This document shows, one piece after another, positions 7,143 through 15,293 of a stretch of 33,858 bases of DNA. Under the pieces are notes generated by a model. The model searched no databases and had not been told where the DNA came from. It was given only the letters and a program-made list of their open reading frames with translations. Position numbers and translations under genes: made by a program. The stretch's first letter is position 1; the number at the start of each line of letters is the position of its first letter. The DNA is from Candidatus Brocadiales bacterium (GTDB taxonomy: Bacteria > Planctomycetota > Brocadiia > Brocadiales > Bathyanammoxibiaceae): positions 1 to 33,858 of the forward strand of contig JAUQZZ010000002.1 of NCBI GenBank assembly GCA_030586765.1, read 5' to 3'.

Positions 7143-8048
7143 ATGAAAACTATAGCTCCTATAAAGGGAATGAAGGAGTGGGTAGCCTTCCTAAGGACCA
7201 AGGGTCTCACCCTGGGCCTGGTGCCTACTATGGGGGCACTCCATCAGGGGCATGTTAGTCTTATAAGGCGGGCCAGGGAGGAAAACGACAAGGTCATCCT
7301 GGGTATCTTCGTAAACCCTATTCAATTTGATAAAGAAAAAGACCTCCTGAGCTACCCCAGGGACATAGAAAAGGACAAGGAACTAGCCTCAAGGGAAGGA
7401 GTGGATATAATCTTCGCCCCAAGCGTAGAGGAGATATACCCCAAGGGCTTTTCCACCTTCGTGGAGGAAGAGGACCTAACAGAGAGACTCTGTGGTGAGC
7501 ATCGTCCTGGTCACTTCCGAGGTGTAACCACAGTGGTAACGAAACTCCTTAACATAATAAGTCCAGACAGGGCCTACTTTGGGCTAAAGGACCTACAGCA
7601 GTCTCATGTAATAAAGAAGATGGTGCGGGACCTGAATATGAACGTGGAGGTGGTGGTGCTCCCAACGGTGAGAGATAAAGACGGCCTGGCCCTAAGCTCC
7701 CGTAATCAGCACCTGAGCAGGACCGAGAGGCAGACAGCCCTCTCTATATACAAGGCCCTTATAAGGGCCAGGGAACTCTTCGCCTCAGGAGAAACCAACT
7801 CCTGTGAGATACTCCAGGAGATGCACGGTATCCTACACAAGGCGGGTATATTTCAGATAGATTATACCTCTGTAGTCGACCCCGAGACTCTGGAGGAGTT
7901 GGAAGAGGCGAGACCAGATGCGGTGGTAGCCCTGGCCTGCTGGGTAGGAAACACGAGACTGATTGATAACATGGGCCTCTCGGAAACTACAAGCCTCAAA
8001 GAACGGTTGCCCGCCCTGAGTTCCTTAGAGAGGGAGGCGCACGCTTAA
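7143..8048 (+). CDS. panC: Pantothenate synthetase (pantoate-beta-alanine ligase)
   Basis: Cytoplasmic ATP-dependent ligase that joins pantoate to beta-alanine, the last step of pantothenate synthesis. 301 residues, slightly longer than the usual 280. Family motifs are intact: the nucleotide-binding TMGALHQGH near residue 30, GEHRPGHFRGV in mid-protein, FGLKDLQQ, and KDGLALSSRN with the KMSKS-like position. The ATG at 7143 has AAGGA eight bases upstream. Its beta-alanine comes from PanD, encoded 622 bp downstream after an intervening toxin-antitoxin-like pair. Confidence 0.97.
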   Translation: MKTIAPIKGMKEWVAFLRTKGLTLGLVPTMGALHQGHVSLIRRAREENDKVILGIFVNPIQFDKEKDLLSYPRDIEKDKELASREGVDIIFAPSVEEIYPKGFSTFVEEEDLTERLCGEHRPGHFRGVTTVVTKLLNIISPDRAYFGLKDLQQSHVIKKMVRDLNMNVEVVVLPTVRDKDGLALSSRNQHLSRTERQTALSIYKALIRARELFASGETNSCEILQEMHGILHKAGIFQIDYTSVVDPETLEELEEARPDAVVALACWVGNTRLIDNMGLSETTSLKERLPALSSLEREAHA

Positions 8049-8064
8049 TAGTTTTAATGTTTTA

Positions 8065-8322
8065 ATGAGAATCTTATTACTCTCTCATGTACATGAAAAA
8101 CTTGCAGCAAGAAAGATTACTAAAAGCCTGGTAGAAGAAACTATCTCTAACCCAAACAGTGTTGTTTGTGGAAAAAGAGGCAGGAAGGTATCGCAAAGAA
8201 AATACTTTGACAATGAGAAGAAAAAGGAATATTTGTTGAGAGTAGTTTTCGAAGAGCGGGGAGACACGAAAATAATCATCACCGCTTACAGGACTTCTAA
8301 AATCGAAAAATATCAAAAGTAA
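8065..8322 (+). CDS. DUF4258 family protein (toxin-like)
   Basis: An 85-residue basic protein with the DUF4258 layout: an N-terminal SHVHEKLAARKIT helix start, VEETISNPNSVV, a GKRGRKVSQRKYFD strand-turn-strand, and a final LLRVVFEE...IIITAYRTSK strand pair with basic end. This resembles the RelE/BrnT-like fold and is commonly encoded beside DUF2283, so it is probably the toxin of a type II toxin-antitoxin pair. I see no proven catalytic residues. The gene starts 17 bp after panC without a recognisable Shine-Dalgarno, and is visibly more AT-rich than panC or panD. The DUF2283 partner follows after 8 bp. Confidence 0.75.
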   Translation: MRILLLSHVHEKLAARKITKSLVEETISNPNSVVCGKRGRKVSQRKYFDNEKKKEYLLRVVFEERGDTKIIITAYRTSKIEKYQK

Positions 8323-8330
8323 AGAAATTT

Positions 8331-8633
8331 ATGAAGACATCCTACGATTCCCAGGCCGATGTCCTATATATAGTAATCGCTGAAGGAGAGATTGAAGAAA
8401 GCGATGAGATAGCCGAAGGTGTTATTATAGACCTTGATGTTGAAGGAAATCCCCTGGGCTTAGAGATTCTGGATGCCTCTAAACTCATGGGCGGCCAGAG
8501 GAAAATAGAAACACTCTTAAAAGCCGGAGAGGATAAGCTTAAAGAGTTTGTTGCCTTAACCCTGGCGAAAAGGTTCGATCAACAAGAAATATTGTACTTA
8601 ATCGAGGAATTAAAGAAGGCGAAGACAGGTTAG
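8331..8633 (+). CDS. DUF2283 family protein (antitoxin-like)
   Basis: A 100-residue acidic protein. Residues 1-52 form the DUF2283 domain (YDSQADVLYIVI, then DEIAEGVIIDLDVEGNPLGL and EILDAS). Residues 60-100 are a helical extension rich in Lys and Glu, absent from the 81-residue paralogue at 441-686. The acidic protein is paired with the basic DUF4258 protein 8 bp upstream, consistent with an antitoxin that neutralises it. Toxin-first order is seen in some such families. It is co-directional with panC and panD and probably on their transcript. Domain identification is good; the antitoxin role is inferred. Confidence 0.75.
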   Translation: MKTSYDSQADVLYIVIAEGEIEESDEIAEGVIIDLDVEGNPLGLEILDASKLMGGQRKIETLLKAGEDKLKEFVALTLAKRFDQQEILYLIEELKKAKTG

Positions 8634-8670
8634 CTTACCTAGGTTGCTTAAGATAGAGGGAAATAAATAT

Positions 8671-9051
8671 ATGTACCGAGAGATGTGTAAGTCGAAGATA
8701 CAGACCGCCACTGTGACAGAAACCAATCTCTACTATCAAGGTAGTGTGACAATAGATAAGGCCCTTACGGAGGCAGGAGATATCCTGGAGTACGAGAAGG
8801 TGCAGATACTGAATGTCAACAACGGGCAGAGGATAGAGACCTACGTAATAGAAGGGGAGAGGGACTCCGGCACCATCTGCCTGAATGGCGCCGCTGCCCG
8901 ATGGGCACACCCTGGGGACAAAGTCATTATCATATCCTACTGCCTCGTGGAAGAAGGCAGGGCAAAGAACTGGAGGCCAAAGATAGTCCTTGTGGATGAG
9001 AGCAATAGGCCACTAAAGACCGTCCTCTCTGCAAACCCATCCACCCAGTAA
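8671..9051 (+). CDS. panD: Aspartate 1-decarboxylase proenzyme
   Basis: Decarboxylates aspartate to beta-alanine, the partner substrate of PanC. It is made as a proenzyme that self-cleaves at Gly24-Ser25 to create a pyruvoyl cofactor; the YYQGSVTID segment puts G-S at exactly 24-25 when the ATG at 8671 is used, and the product is then 126 residues, the same as E. coli PanD. A TTG at 8644 would add nine residues and is less likely. Lys9 and Tyr22 positions and NNGQRIETYVI are also family features. AGAGGG lies about ten bases upstream. It is followed by lgt after 1 bp. Confidence 0.95.
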   Translation: MYREMCKSKIQTATVTETNLYYQGSVTIDKALTEAGDILEYEKVQILNVNNGQRIETYVIEGERDSGTICLNGAAARWAHPGDKVIIISYCLVEEGRAKNWRPKIVLVDESNRPLKTVLSANPSTQ

Positions 9052-9052
9052 G

Positions 9053-9925
9053 ATGAATCGCACGCTTCTAGAGATACCTATCCCTTTCCTGGACTGGCAC
9101 ATCCCCATCTATTCCTACGGTTTCATGCTCATGATGGGCTTCCTCTTCGGACTTCTCGTTGTCCGCAGGAAGGCCAGGGCTGAGGGGCTAGACCCTGACC
9201 TTATGACAGACCTGTGTCTATACATCCTTCTAGCCGGGGTACTAGGGGGTAGGTTGCTCTTCGTAATCCATCATTTTGGGGACTATGCGGGAAATCCCCT
9301 GGAGATACTGAAGGTCTTTAAGGGAGGCCTATCTTTTTATGGTGGTTTCTTTGCTGCCACCACAACAGCGGCAGTTTTTTGCAAGAAGAAAGGGCTGCCT
9401 GCACTAAAGGTCTTGGATATGGCAGCCGTAGGCCTGGCCCTGGGTATGGTCTTCGGGAGGATAGGGTGCTTCCTGAATGGGTGCTGTTACGGTGATAGGG
9501 CGCAGGAAGGATTCCTCTTTGCTGTTCAATTCCCCAAGACAAAAGACGCCCTGGGAAATGTTGACGGCAGTCCAGCCTTTCTCCACCACCTGGAAGAAGG
9601 TTGGGTGGGTTTTGCCGACCCATTTTCATTACCCGTCCATCCCACCCAGTTATACTCCTCCCTGGGAGACTTCTTTCTATTCCTGGCCCTTAGCGCCCTT
9701 TATAGCTACAAAAAGAGGGATGGCGAGATGGTACTCCTCTTCTGCATATTCTACGCCCCCATGCGCTTTATATTGGAAATCCTCAGGGATGATAGCACTC
9801 CAGTACTCTACGGTCTTACCCTATCCCAGGTCATAAGCATCCCTGTATTCCTTCTGGCCCTGGGACTGTTTATTTACGAGAGGAGAGGTCTTAAGAAGGC
9901 AGGGTTAGAAAAGAAAGGGGCCTAG
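9053..9925 (+). CDS. lgt: Prolipoprotein diacylglyceryl transferase
   Basis: Inner-membrane enzyme that moves diacylglycerol from phosphatidylglycerol to the lipobox Cys of prolipoproteins, the first lipoprotein maturation step. 290 residues with about seven membrane spans. The Lgt signature GRIGCFLNGCCYG is near residue 137, SYGFMLMMGF near the N-terminus and HPTQLYSSL near 200. The start is 1 bp after the panD stop, implying coupling. Its stop codon shares the CTAG tetranucleotide with the stop of the convergent hflX. A likely substrate in this window is the TPR lipoprotein at 12084-13631. Confidence 0.96.
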   Translation: MNRTLLEIPIPFLDWHIPIYSYGFMLMMGFLFGLLVVRRKARAEGLDPDLMTDLCLYILLAGVLGGRLLFVIHHFGDYAGNPLEILKVFKGGLSFYGGFFAATTTAAVFCKKKGLPALKVLDMAAVGLALGMVFGRIGCFLNGCCYGDRAQEGFLFAVQFPKTKDALGNVDGSPAFLHHLEEGWVGFADPFSLPVHPTQLYSSLGDFFLFLALSALYSYKKRDGEMVLLFCIFYAPMRFILEILRDDSTPVLYGLTLSQVISIPVFLLALGLFIYERRGLKKAGLEKKGA

Positions 9926-11226
9926 GCCCTTGCTTGAGAAACTTCGGCTATCTCCAAGTCACTAGCTAGCTTAGAGAGCTTGGGTATATACCTTTTCTCA
10001 ATAAGTATACGGAAGTGTAGTTTGTGGCCATCTAATTTCCTGCTAAGCACATACCCCTTCTCATAGAGGTAGGCCAGGAGTCTCCCCTCGGCAGTACCAC
10101 AGGTAAGCTCAAGCTCCACGCACCTCTTGTCAAGAAAATCTACTATCTTCTCCTTGAGCTCTCCCAGGCCCTGCCCACTGAGGGCAGAAACGTTAACAGA
10201 ACAGGGATGCTTTGCCTTGAGAAGGGTCAGGGTGGCCTCATCAAAGGGAGCATCTATCTTATTAAGGACTAAGATGGTGGGCTTATGATGGCAACCCAGT
10301 TCTTCCAGAACCTCATCAACGGACTTTATCTGCTCAATTACTGCAGGGGAACTCATGTCCACAACATGGAGGAGCAGGTCGGCCTGTCTTGCCTCCTCTA
10401 AAGTAGCATGGAAGGAGGCCACTAAGTGATGGGGCAACTTCTTTATGAAGCCTACTGTGTCACTGAGAAGGGCCTTCCTGCCGCTCTCTAAGGAGAGGAG
10501 TCTTGTTCTTGTATCCAGGGTAGAGAAGAGCTTGTCTTCGACAAGGACACCGGCATGGGTCAGGGCATTCATTAAGGTAGACTTGCCTGCGTTAGTGTAA
10601 CCTACCAGGGATATCCTAAAATGGTCCCTTCTTGCAGAGACCTGCTGTTCCCTTCGGCCCTCTATCTGGCGAAGCTTCTTTTTAAGCTCATATATCTTCC
10701 TGGATACCAGCCGGCGGTCTACCTCGAGCTGTTTTTCCCCAGGACCTTTTATGCCTATTCCGCCACCTATCCTATCCAGGTGAGTCCACATGCGCCTTAA
10801 CCTGGGCAGGGTGTATTCCAGTTGCGCCAGTTCCACCTGCATCTGGGCCTGACTTGTCTTTGCCCTGGTAGCGAAGATGTAGAGGATGAGTTCACTTCGG
10901 TCTACTACCTTGGTATCCAGCACATGTTCCAGATTCCTTACCTGTGCGGGAGTAAGGTCATCGTCGCAGATAACAACATCTATATCCCCCTCCTTACAGA
11001 GGGAGGCTAATTCCAGGGTCTTACCTCTGCCGATATAATAGGTGGGGTCTATACGCTCTCTTTTCTGAAGCACTCCCTGGACAACCTTTGCGCCTGCTGT
11101 CTCTGCCAGCTTAGCAAGCTCCTGGAAGGACTCTTTACCCCCTCCATCCCCTCTAAAAAAAGAAGCACCCAAAAGTAGTGCCCTTTCGGCCCTTACCGAA
11201 AGTTCTTTCCTTTTTGCCTCTACCAC
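9922..11226 (-). CDS. hflX: Ribosome-associated GTPase HflX
   Basis: GTPase that binds the 50S subunit and, in studied bacteria, splits stalled or stress-damaged ribosomes. 434 residues: an N-terminal HflX domain, a coiled helical linker with GGIGIKGPGEKQLEVDRR, then the G domain with G1 GYTNAGKST, G3 DTVGF, G4 NKID and G5 SALSG. A C-terminal extension of about 70 residues follows. The start is a GTG at 11226 with GGAG close upstream. Its 3' end overlaps lgt by 4 bp. Confidence 0.96.
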   Translation of the reverse strand: MVEAKRKELSVRAERALLLGASFFRGDGGGKESFQELAKLAETAGAKVVQGVLQKRERIDPTYYIGRGKTLELASLCKEGDIDVVICDDDLTPAQVRNLEHVLDTKVVDRSELILYIFATRAKTSQAQMQVELAQLEYTLPRLRRMWTHLDRIGGGIGIKGPGEKQLEVDRRLVSRKIYELKKKLRQIEGRREQQVSARRDHFRISLVGYTNAGKSTLMNALTHAGVLVEDKLFSTLDTRTRLLSLESGRKALLSDTVGFIKKLPHHLVASFHATLEEARQADLLLHVVDMSSPAVIEQIKSVDEVLEELGCHHKPTILVLNKIDAPFDEATLTLLKAKHPCSVNVSALSGQGLGELKEKIVDFLDKRCVELELTCGTAEGRLLAYLYEKGYVLSRKLDGHKLHFRILIEKRYIPKLSKLASDLEIAEVSQARA

Positions 11227-11273
11227 TTAACTCCTAAATAAAAAGTGAAAAAAATAAATCCGCTTCTACTAAG

Positions 11274-11303
11274 ATTATATCACCCATGAGCCGTTACCTT
11301 CAA
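11274..11303 (-). promoter_or_regulatory. Candidate sigma70 promoter for hflX
   Basis: Minus-strand TTGAAG, an 18-bp spacer and a perfect TATAAT, with the -10 about 48 bp before the hflX GTG. It lies in the 82-bp gap after yebC. Confidence 0.5.
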
Positions 11304-11308
11304 GGATG

Positions 11309-12064
11309 CTACCGCCTCTCCTGCATCTCAACCAGCAGGTCCTTGGGGAGGTTAAAATTAGCATAGACCTCCTGTACGTCCTCATGGTCTTCCAGGGCCT
11401 CCAAAAGCTCCACCACCCTTTTTCCTGTCTCGGCATCAAGGTCTACAAAATTCTTAGGCAGCCAACTGATTTCTGAAGACTCCGGGGGGATGCCTTGTTC
11501 TTTTAGAAACTTCTTAACCTTTTCTAATTCCGTGGGTAAGCAGATTACCTGATAGACATGCTCCACCTTTAAGACGTCCTCTGCCCCTGCCTCCAGGGCA
11601 ACCATCATCAGACGGTCCTCCTCTACCTTCTTACTGTCTACCACTAACATACCCCGTTTTTCAAAGATCCAGGACACGCATCCAGAGCTTCCCAAACTGC
11701 CACCATACCTCTCAAAGATATTCCTTATCTCCGACGTGGTGCGATTTTTGTTGTCGGTGAGTACTTCTACCATGATAGCAACACCGTGGGGGCCGTAGCC
11801 CTCATAAAGAGAATGCTGGAGGTCTTCCCCTCCCCCAGCACCTGTACCCTTCTGGATAGCCCTTTCAATATTATCTTTAGGCATATTAGCCCCTTTGGCC
11901 TTTTCAATGGCGTACTGGAGCTTTATGTTCATAGTTGGGTCACTGCCTCCCTCTCTGGCCGCCACGGTTATGTTTCTTGCCAATTTAGAAAAGACCTTTC
12001 CTTTCTTGGCGTCAACAGCACCCTTTTTCCGTTTGATACTTGCCCAGTGAGAATGTCCAGCCAT
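11309..12064 (-). CDS. yebC: YebC/PmpR/TACO1 family protein
   Basis: 251-residue cytoplasmic protein with the unmistakable family start MAGHSHWASIKRKKGAVDAKKGK and the middle NMPKDNIERAIQKGTG. Members have been described as transcriptional regulators and more recently as ribosome-associated factors that help translation of difficult (proline-rich) stretches; the sequence does not say which applies. Usual length for the family. It starts 19 bp after the TPR lipoprotein gene and is probably in its transcript. Confidence 0.95.
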   Translation of the reverse strand: MAGHSHWASIKRKKGAVDAKKGKVFSKLARNITVAAREGGSDPTMNIKLQYAIEKAKGANMPKDNIERAIQKGTGAGGGEDLQHSLYEGYGPHGVAIMVEVLTDNKNRTTSEIRNIFERYGGSLGSSGCVSWIFEKRGMLVVDSKKVEEDRLMMVALEAGAEDVLKVEHVYQVICLPTELEKVKKFLKEQGIPPESSEISWLPKNFVDLDAETGKRVVELLEALEDHEDVQEVYANFNLPKDLLVEMQERR

Positions 12065-12083
12065 GTCTTAAATCCTCAGTGCC

Positions 12084-13631
12084 TTACTGGTAGCTGAGAT
12101 AATCCTCTTGCCTCTCTTCAAGGCTCTTCAAGGAATCAAGCCGTTCCAGTTTTTCTTTGATTTCCCTTAAGACAGCATGCTCTCCATATTCTGCTCCAAA
12201 CTCCTCCAGGGCCTTCTTCCACTGTTTTCTGGCCTTCTCCCACTTGCCGAGGCTGTAGTATACCTCTCCTATATGCTTATATATCTCGGGGTCATGGGAG
12301 TTCTTAGCCGCCTCCAGGAGCTTTTCTAGGGCTAATTCTAGCTTTCTGTCCTCCTGGTCCTCGGTGGCCTGTTTGAAATATACCCATCCCAGGCTATCAA
12401 GATAAGCACCATTTTGTGGCTGTGCTGTTAGTGCCTTCTGCACCAATCGAAGGGCCTCCTCCAGCTCCACCCCCCTCTCTGCATAGAAATATCCCAGAAA
12501 ATTGCTGGCCTCGTGGAAATCAGGGTCTATCCTGAGAACCTCCTTAAGCTCGCTTTCTGCCTCTCTTTCACGGTCTATCTCATAATAAAGGCTGGCCAAC
12601 ATAAAATGGACGTCCCTTCCCTCCTTCCTGCCTTCTGTAACAGCTATGGCCCTTTCCATCACCCCAAGTGCCTCCTCCTTCTTATTCTCTGCCAGGAGGA
12701 GTTTTGCCAGGGTTATATGCTCCTTGGGATCATCTGACCCTAAGACTACCTTCTGCTGTAGTATCTCTACGGTGCGGGCCCTATGCAACTCTGCCCGTTC
12801 TGGGTTCTCAACCCTTTCATACAAATTGGCTAAAAAGGCATGGGCTAGCCATGTCTCGGGTGAGGTCTCTACGAAGGCCTCAGCTTCTACAACAGCTTTC
12901 TCTAACTCTCCCTGCTCTTCATAGACCAAGGCAAGGTAGAGCCTGGCAATATAGAGGCTTGGTTCCAACCCCTTGCATAGCTCCAGCTCTTCTCTGGCCT
13001 TCACAAAATCTCCAGCTTCAATGTAGGCCCTACCTATCTCGCAATGGAGCTTACCAAGGTTACCGGGCGGACTTAACTTAAGGATGTCCTTCAGACAAGG
13101 GATTGCCTTGGCAGGCTCTCCCTTCTTAAGGTAAAGATAAGCAAGGTGATAGAGTGCGTCCGCTACAAGGGCCTTATCCACCTCTGATAAGTCACTCCTA
13201 CAGGCCCTCTCATACTCCAAAATGGCATCCTCAGACCTTCCCTCGTTTTCATGGAGGTTTCCCAGGGTATAGTGCATGGTAAAATCCTGGAAGCTTATGT
13301 CTGAGAGCTTCCTCATAAACCCCAGGGCTTTATCCCTCTCCCCCAACTGTAAATGACAGCCAATAAGATAGCGTAAGATCCTTTCAGAATTTGGGTCTTC
13401 CTCTGAGGCCCTTTCCAGATAGGTGGCGGCCTTGCTCCAATCCCCTTCTACCATAGAGTGAAAGCCTGCACAGAAGTTGGCCAGGGCTGCTGTGGGGATT
13501 TCTTTCTTTTTAGGAGGAACAAGTACTTCTGGGACTGGCTCTTCCACCTTCTGAGGAGCAGCACAGCCCCACAAGGCCACGACTAATATGAAGAACCAAA
13601 AGACCTCTTTGAACCTTTTATGCCTACTCAT
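12084..13631 (-). CDS. TPR-repeat lipoprotein
   Basis: A 515-residue predicted lipoprotein. Residues 1-22 are a signal peptide with a basic start and hydrophobic core; a lipobox-like ALWGC puts the lipidated Cys at 23. A short proline-rich linker follows, then about ten or more tetratricopeptide repeats from residue 50 to 500 with the usual W/L-G-Y-A-F-A-P spacing. The protein probably scaffolds an envelope complex; no partner can be named. It has its own weak promoter candidate (TATAGT at 13650-13655 on the minus strand, with no good -35). It is followed by yebC. Confidence 0.85.
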   Translation of the reverse strand: MSRHKRFKEVFWFFILVVALWGCAAPQKVEEPVPEVLVPPKKKEIPTAALANFCAGFHSMVEGDWSKAATYLERASEEDPNSERILRYLIGCHLQLGERDKALGFMRKLSDISFQDFTMHYTLGNLHENEGRSEDAILEYERACRSDLSEVDKALVADALYHLAYLYLKKGEPAKAIPCLKDILKLSPPGNLGKLHCEIGRAYIEAGDFVKAREELELCKGLEPSLYIARLYLALVYEEQGELEKAVVEAEAFVETSPETWLAHAFLANLYERVENPERAELHRARTVEILQQKVVLGSDDPKEHITLAKLLLAENKKEEALGVMERAIAVTEGRKEGRDVHFMLASLYYEIDREREAESELKEVLRIDPDFHEASNFLGYFYAERGVELEEALRLVQKALTAQPQNGAYLDSLGWVYFKQATEDQEDRKLELALEKLLEAAKNSHDPEIYKHIGEVYYSLGKWEKARKQWKKALEEFGAEYGEHAVLREIKEKLERLDSLKSLEERQEDYLSYQ

Positions 13632-13740
13632 ACAACCGTATCAGCCTGTACTATAATCTTAGCCTGCCAGCTAAAAACAATACCCAAAGCCCAAAAATAC
13701 TACGAAAAGAGCCTCCGCTTTTGCCAAGCATATAGGGCAC

Positions 13741-14613
13741 TTAAAGGATAACCTTATTAAGGGAATACTCGATAATACCCTCGGCCCCTGCCCTCTTCAA
13801 CTCTGGTATAATCCGTCTGGCCACGGTCTCATCTAACACCGTCTCTATAGCATAGCCAGCACCTTCTGCCAGGGGGGAGACGGTAGGTTTTCTGAGGGCA
13901 GGTAGTTTCTTTAACACTGCCTCCAGGCAGCTATCAGGGACATTCATCTTTAGGCCCACCTTTTCGCAGGCAATAATAGCACCTGTAAAGAGCATGGACA
14001 GGTTTTCAATCTTCTGTCTTTTCCATGGGTCTTGCCAGGCATCAAAGCTGGCAATGAACTGGGTGACAGACTCCATCACTGTATCCACGATGCGAAGTTT
14101 GTTGGCCTTTAAACTACTCCCCGTTTCCGTAAGTTCCACGATGGCATCCACTAAATGGGGGGCCTTGGCCTCTGTGGCCCCATGAGAAAACTCCACCTCC
14201 GCCTGAACACCTCTCTCTTTTAGGAACTCTTTGGTCACATTTACCAGCTCCGTAGCAATCCTCTTTCCCTTTAAGTCATTGACCGTACGAACGGAGGAGT
14301 CCTCTGGCACGGCTAGCACCCAACGTACCTTTGTAAGCTGCTGCTTGGCGTAGAGGAGACTAGCTACTACCTTTACATTAGAGCCGTTCTCCTTTACCCA
14401 ATCGGCACCTGTTAGCCCAGCATCTACTATCCCCTTTTCTACATACCTGGACATGTCCTGGGGGCGGATGAGTCTGCCTATGAGCTCCTCATCATCAATG
14501 GCAGGATAGTAAGACCTGTCTGTGACACGTACCCTGAAGCCGGCCCTTTGCATCATCTCACAAGTTGCCTGCTGTAAACTCCCTTTGGGTATTCCCAGTA
14601 CTAGCCTTGACAC
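13741..14613 (-). CDS. hisG: ATP phosphoribosyltransferase, long form
   Basis: First enzyme of histidine synthesis: ATP plus PRPP gives phosphoribosyl-ATP. At 290 residues it is the long form, with a C-terminal ACT-like regulatory domain (about residues 210-290) for histidine feedback, so no HisZ partner is needed. LVLGIPKGSL at the start and the PRPP-binding DAIVELTETGSSLKAN motif near 155-170 are intact. The start is a GTG at 14613, inside the last 13 bp of rbfA. No other his gene is in the window, so hisG is detached from a his operon and placed at the end of the nusA-infB block. Confidence 0.95.
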   Translation of the reverse strand: MSRLVLGIPKGSLQQATCEMMQRAGFRVRVTDRSYYPAIDDEELIGRLIRPQDMSRYVEKGIVDAGLTGADWVKENGSNVKVVASLLYAKQQLTKVRWVLAVPEDSSVRTVNDLKGKRIATELVNVTKEFLKERGVQAEVEFSHGATEAKAPHLVDAIVELTETGSSLKANKLRIVDTVMESVTQFIASFDAWQDPWKRQKIENLSMLFTGAIIACEKVGLKMNVPDSCLEAVLKKLPALRKPTVSPLAEGAGYAIETVLDETVARRIIPELKRAGAEGIIEYSLNKVIL

Positions 14614-14969
14614 TCTACTTCCCCACCCTCCTTTGATATCTCCTCTATGAGCCTTGATACATAAAGGCCTTTCTCGGCAGTCTCATCCAGGCAAAAGGTC
14701 AGCACCGGTGTGTATCTAACACCCAGGCGCTTCCCTGCCACTGACTGGATGTGGCCCCTGGCATGCTCTATGGCCCTTAAGGTCTTCCTTTTTAAAGCCT
14801 CATCGCCGAGGATGGATATATGGACCTTGGCCGTGCGCAGATCCGCAGAGAGTTCTACCCTTGTTAAGGTAATAAATTTTATCCTTGGGTCCTTAAGTTC
14901 GTAAAGGATTATACTGCTCAGTTCCCGCCTTAGGGCCTCCTCCAACTTTTTGGACCTTCTTGTACTCAA
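14601..14969 (-). CDS. rbfA: Ribosome-binding factor A
   Basis: Small KH-fold protein (122 aa) that binds the 30S subunit and helps 16S rRNA maturation. It shows the family pattern: basic start RRSKKLEEALRREL, then LKDPRIKFITLTRVELSADLRTAKVHIS and late LGVRYTPVLTFCLDE. The only in-frame start after the upstream stop is a TTG at 14969, with no convincing Shine-Dalgarno. That start lies 6 bp past the ylxP stop and in the same frame. The 3' end overlaps hisG. Confidence 0.93.
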   Translation of the reverse strand: MSTRRSKKLEEALRRELSSIILYELKDPRIKFITLTRVELSADLRTAKVHISILGDEALKRKTLRAIEHARGHIQSVAGKRLGVRYTPVLTFCLDETAEKGLYVSRLIEEISKEGGEVECQG

Positions 14970-14975
14970 GGTACG

Positions 14976-15257
14976 CTACATTAGCTCCAGGTTGTAATCC
15001 ACTAACTCTACCTTTGGGAAGGATTTAAAGAAATTAACCAGGATGGAGAGGGTGCTGTTAACGTGCTTCCTATCATTACCCACCATGGCTATACCCATGA
15101 GACACTGCTGATGATGGTCACGAGAACCCATCTCTGAGAGGGAGACGTTAAACCTCTGCCTTATCCTGTCCTTGAGACTACTAATAACCCGGCGTTTGTC
15201 CTTCAGGGAATGAGAGTCTCTTATAACTATCCTGACACTTAAAATTCCAACTGTCAT
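14976..15257 (-). CDS. ylxP: DUF503 family protein (YlxP-like)
   Basis: A 93-residue protein starting MTVGILSVRIVIRDSHSLKDKRR, the DUF503 signature; SEMGSRDHHQQCLMGIAMV is the conserved middle. Its place between infB and rbfA matches B. subtilis ylxP. The family is proposed to be ribosome- or RNA-associated, but its activity is not established. The ATG at 15257 lacks an obvious Shine-Dalgarno; a hairpin lies just upstream. The TAG stop is in frame with rbfA. Confidence 0.9.
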   Translation of the reverse strand: MTVGILSVRIVIRDSHSLKDKRRVISSLKDRIRQRFNVSLSEMGSRDHHQQCLMGIAMVGNDRKHVNSTLSILVNFFKSFPKVELVDYNLELM

Positions 15258-15267
15258 GAAAGAGTAT

Positions 15268-15286
15268 GTGGGGGAGATATCCCCAC
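15268..15286 (-). other. Hairpin between infB and ylxP
   Basis: GTGGGG (15268-15273) and CCCCAC (15281-15286) form a 6-bp GC-rich stem with a 7-nt loop in the 36-bp gap. No U-tract follows, so it is not a typical terminator. It could be a processing or pausing site, or could tune ylxP translation. Confidence 0.45.
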
Positions 15287-15293
15287 GGGCGGG

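Noticed and set aside
8644..8670. Nine-residue extension of PanD from a TTG
   Set aside because: The ATG at 8671 gives 126 residues with the cleavage Gly-Ser at 24-25, as in known PanD.
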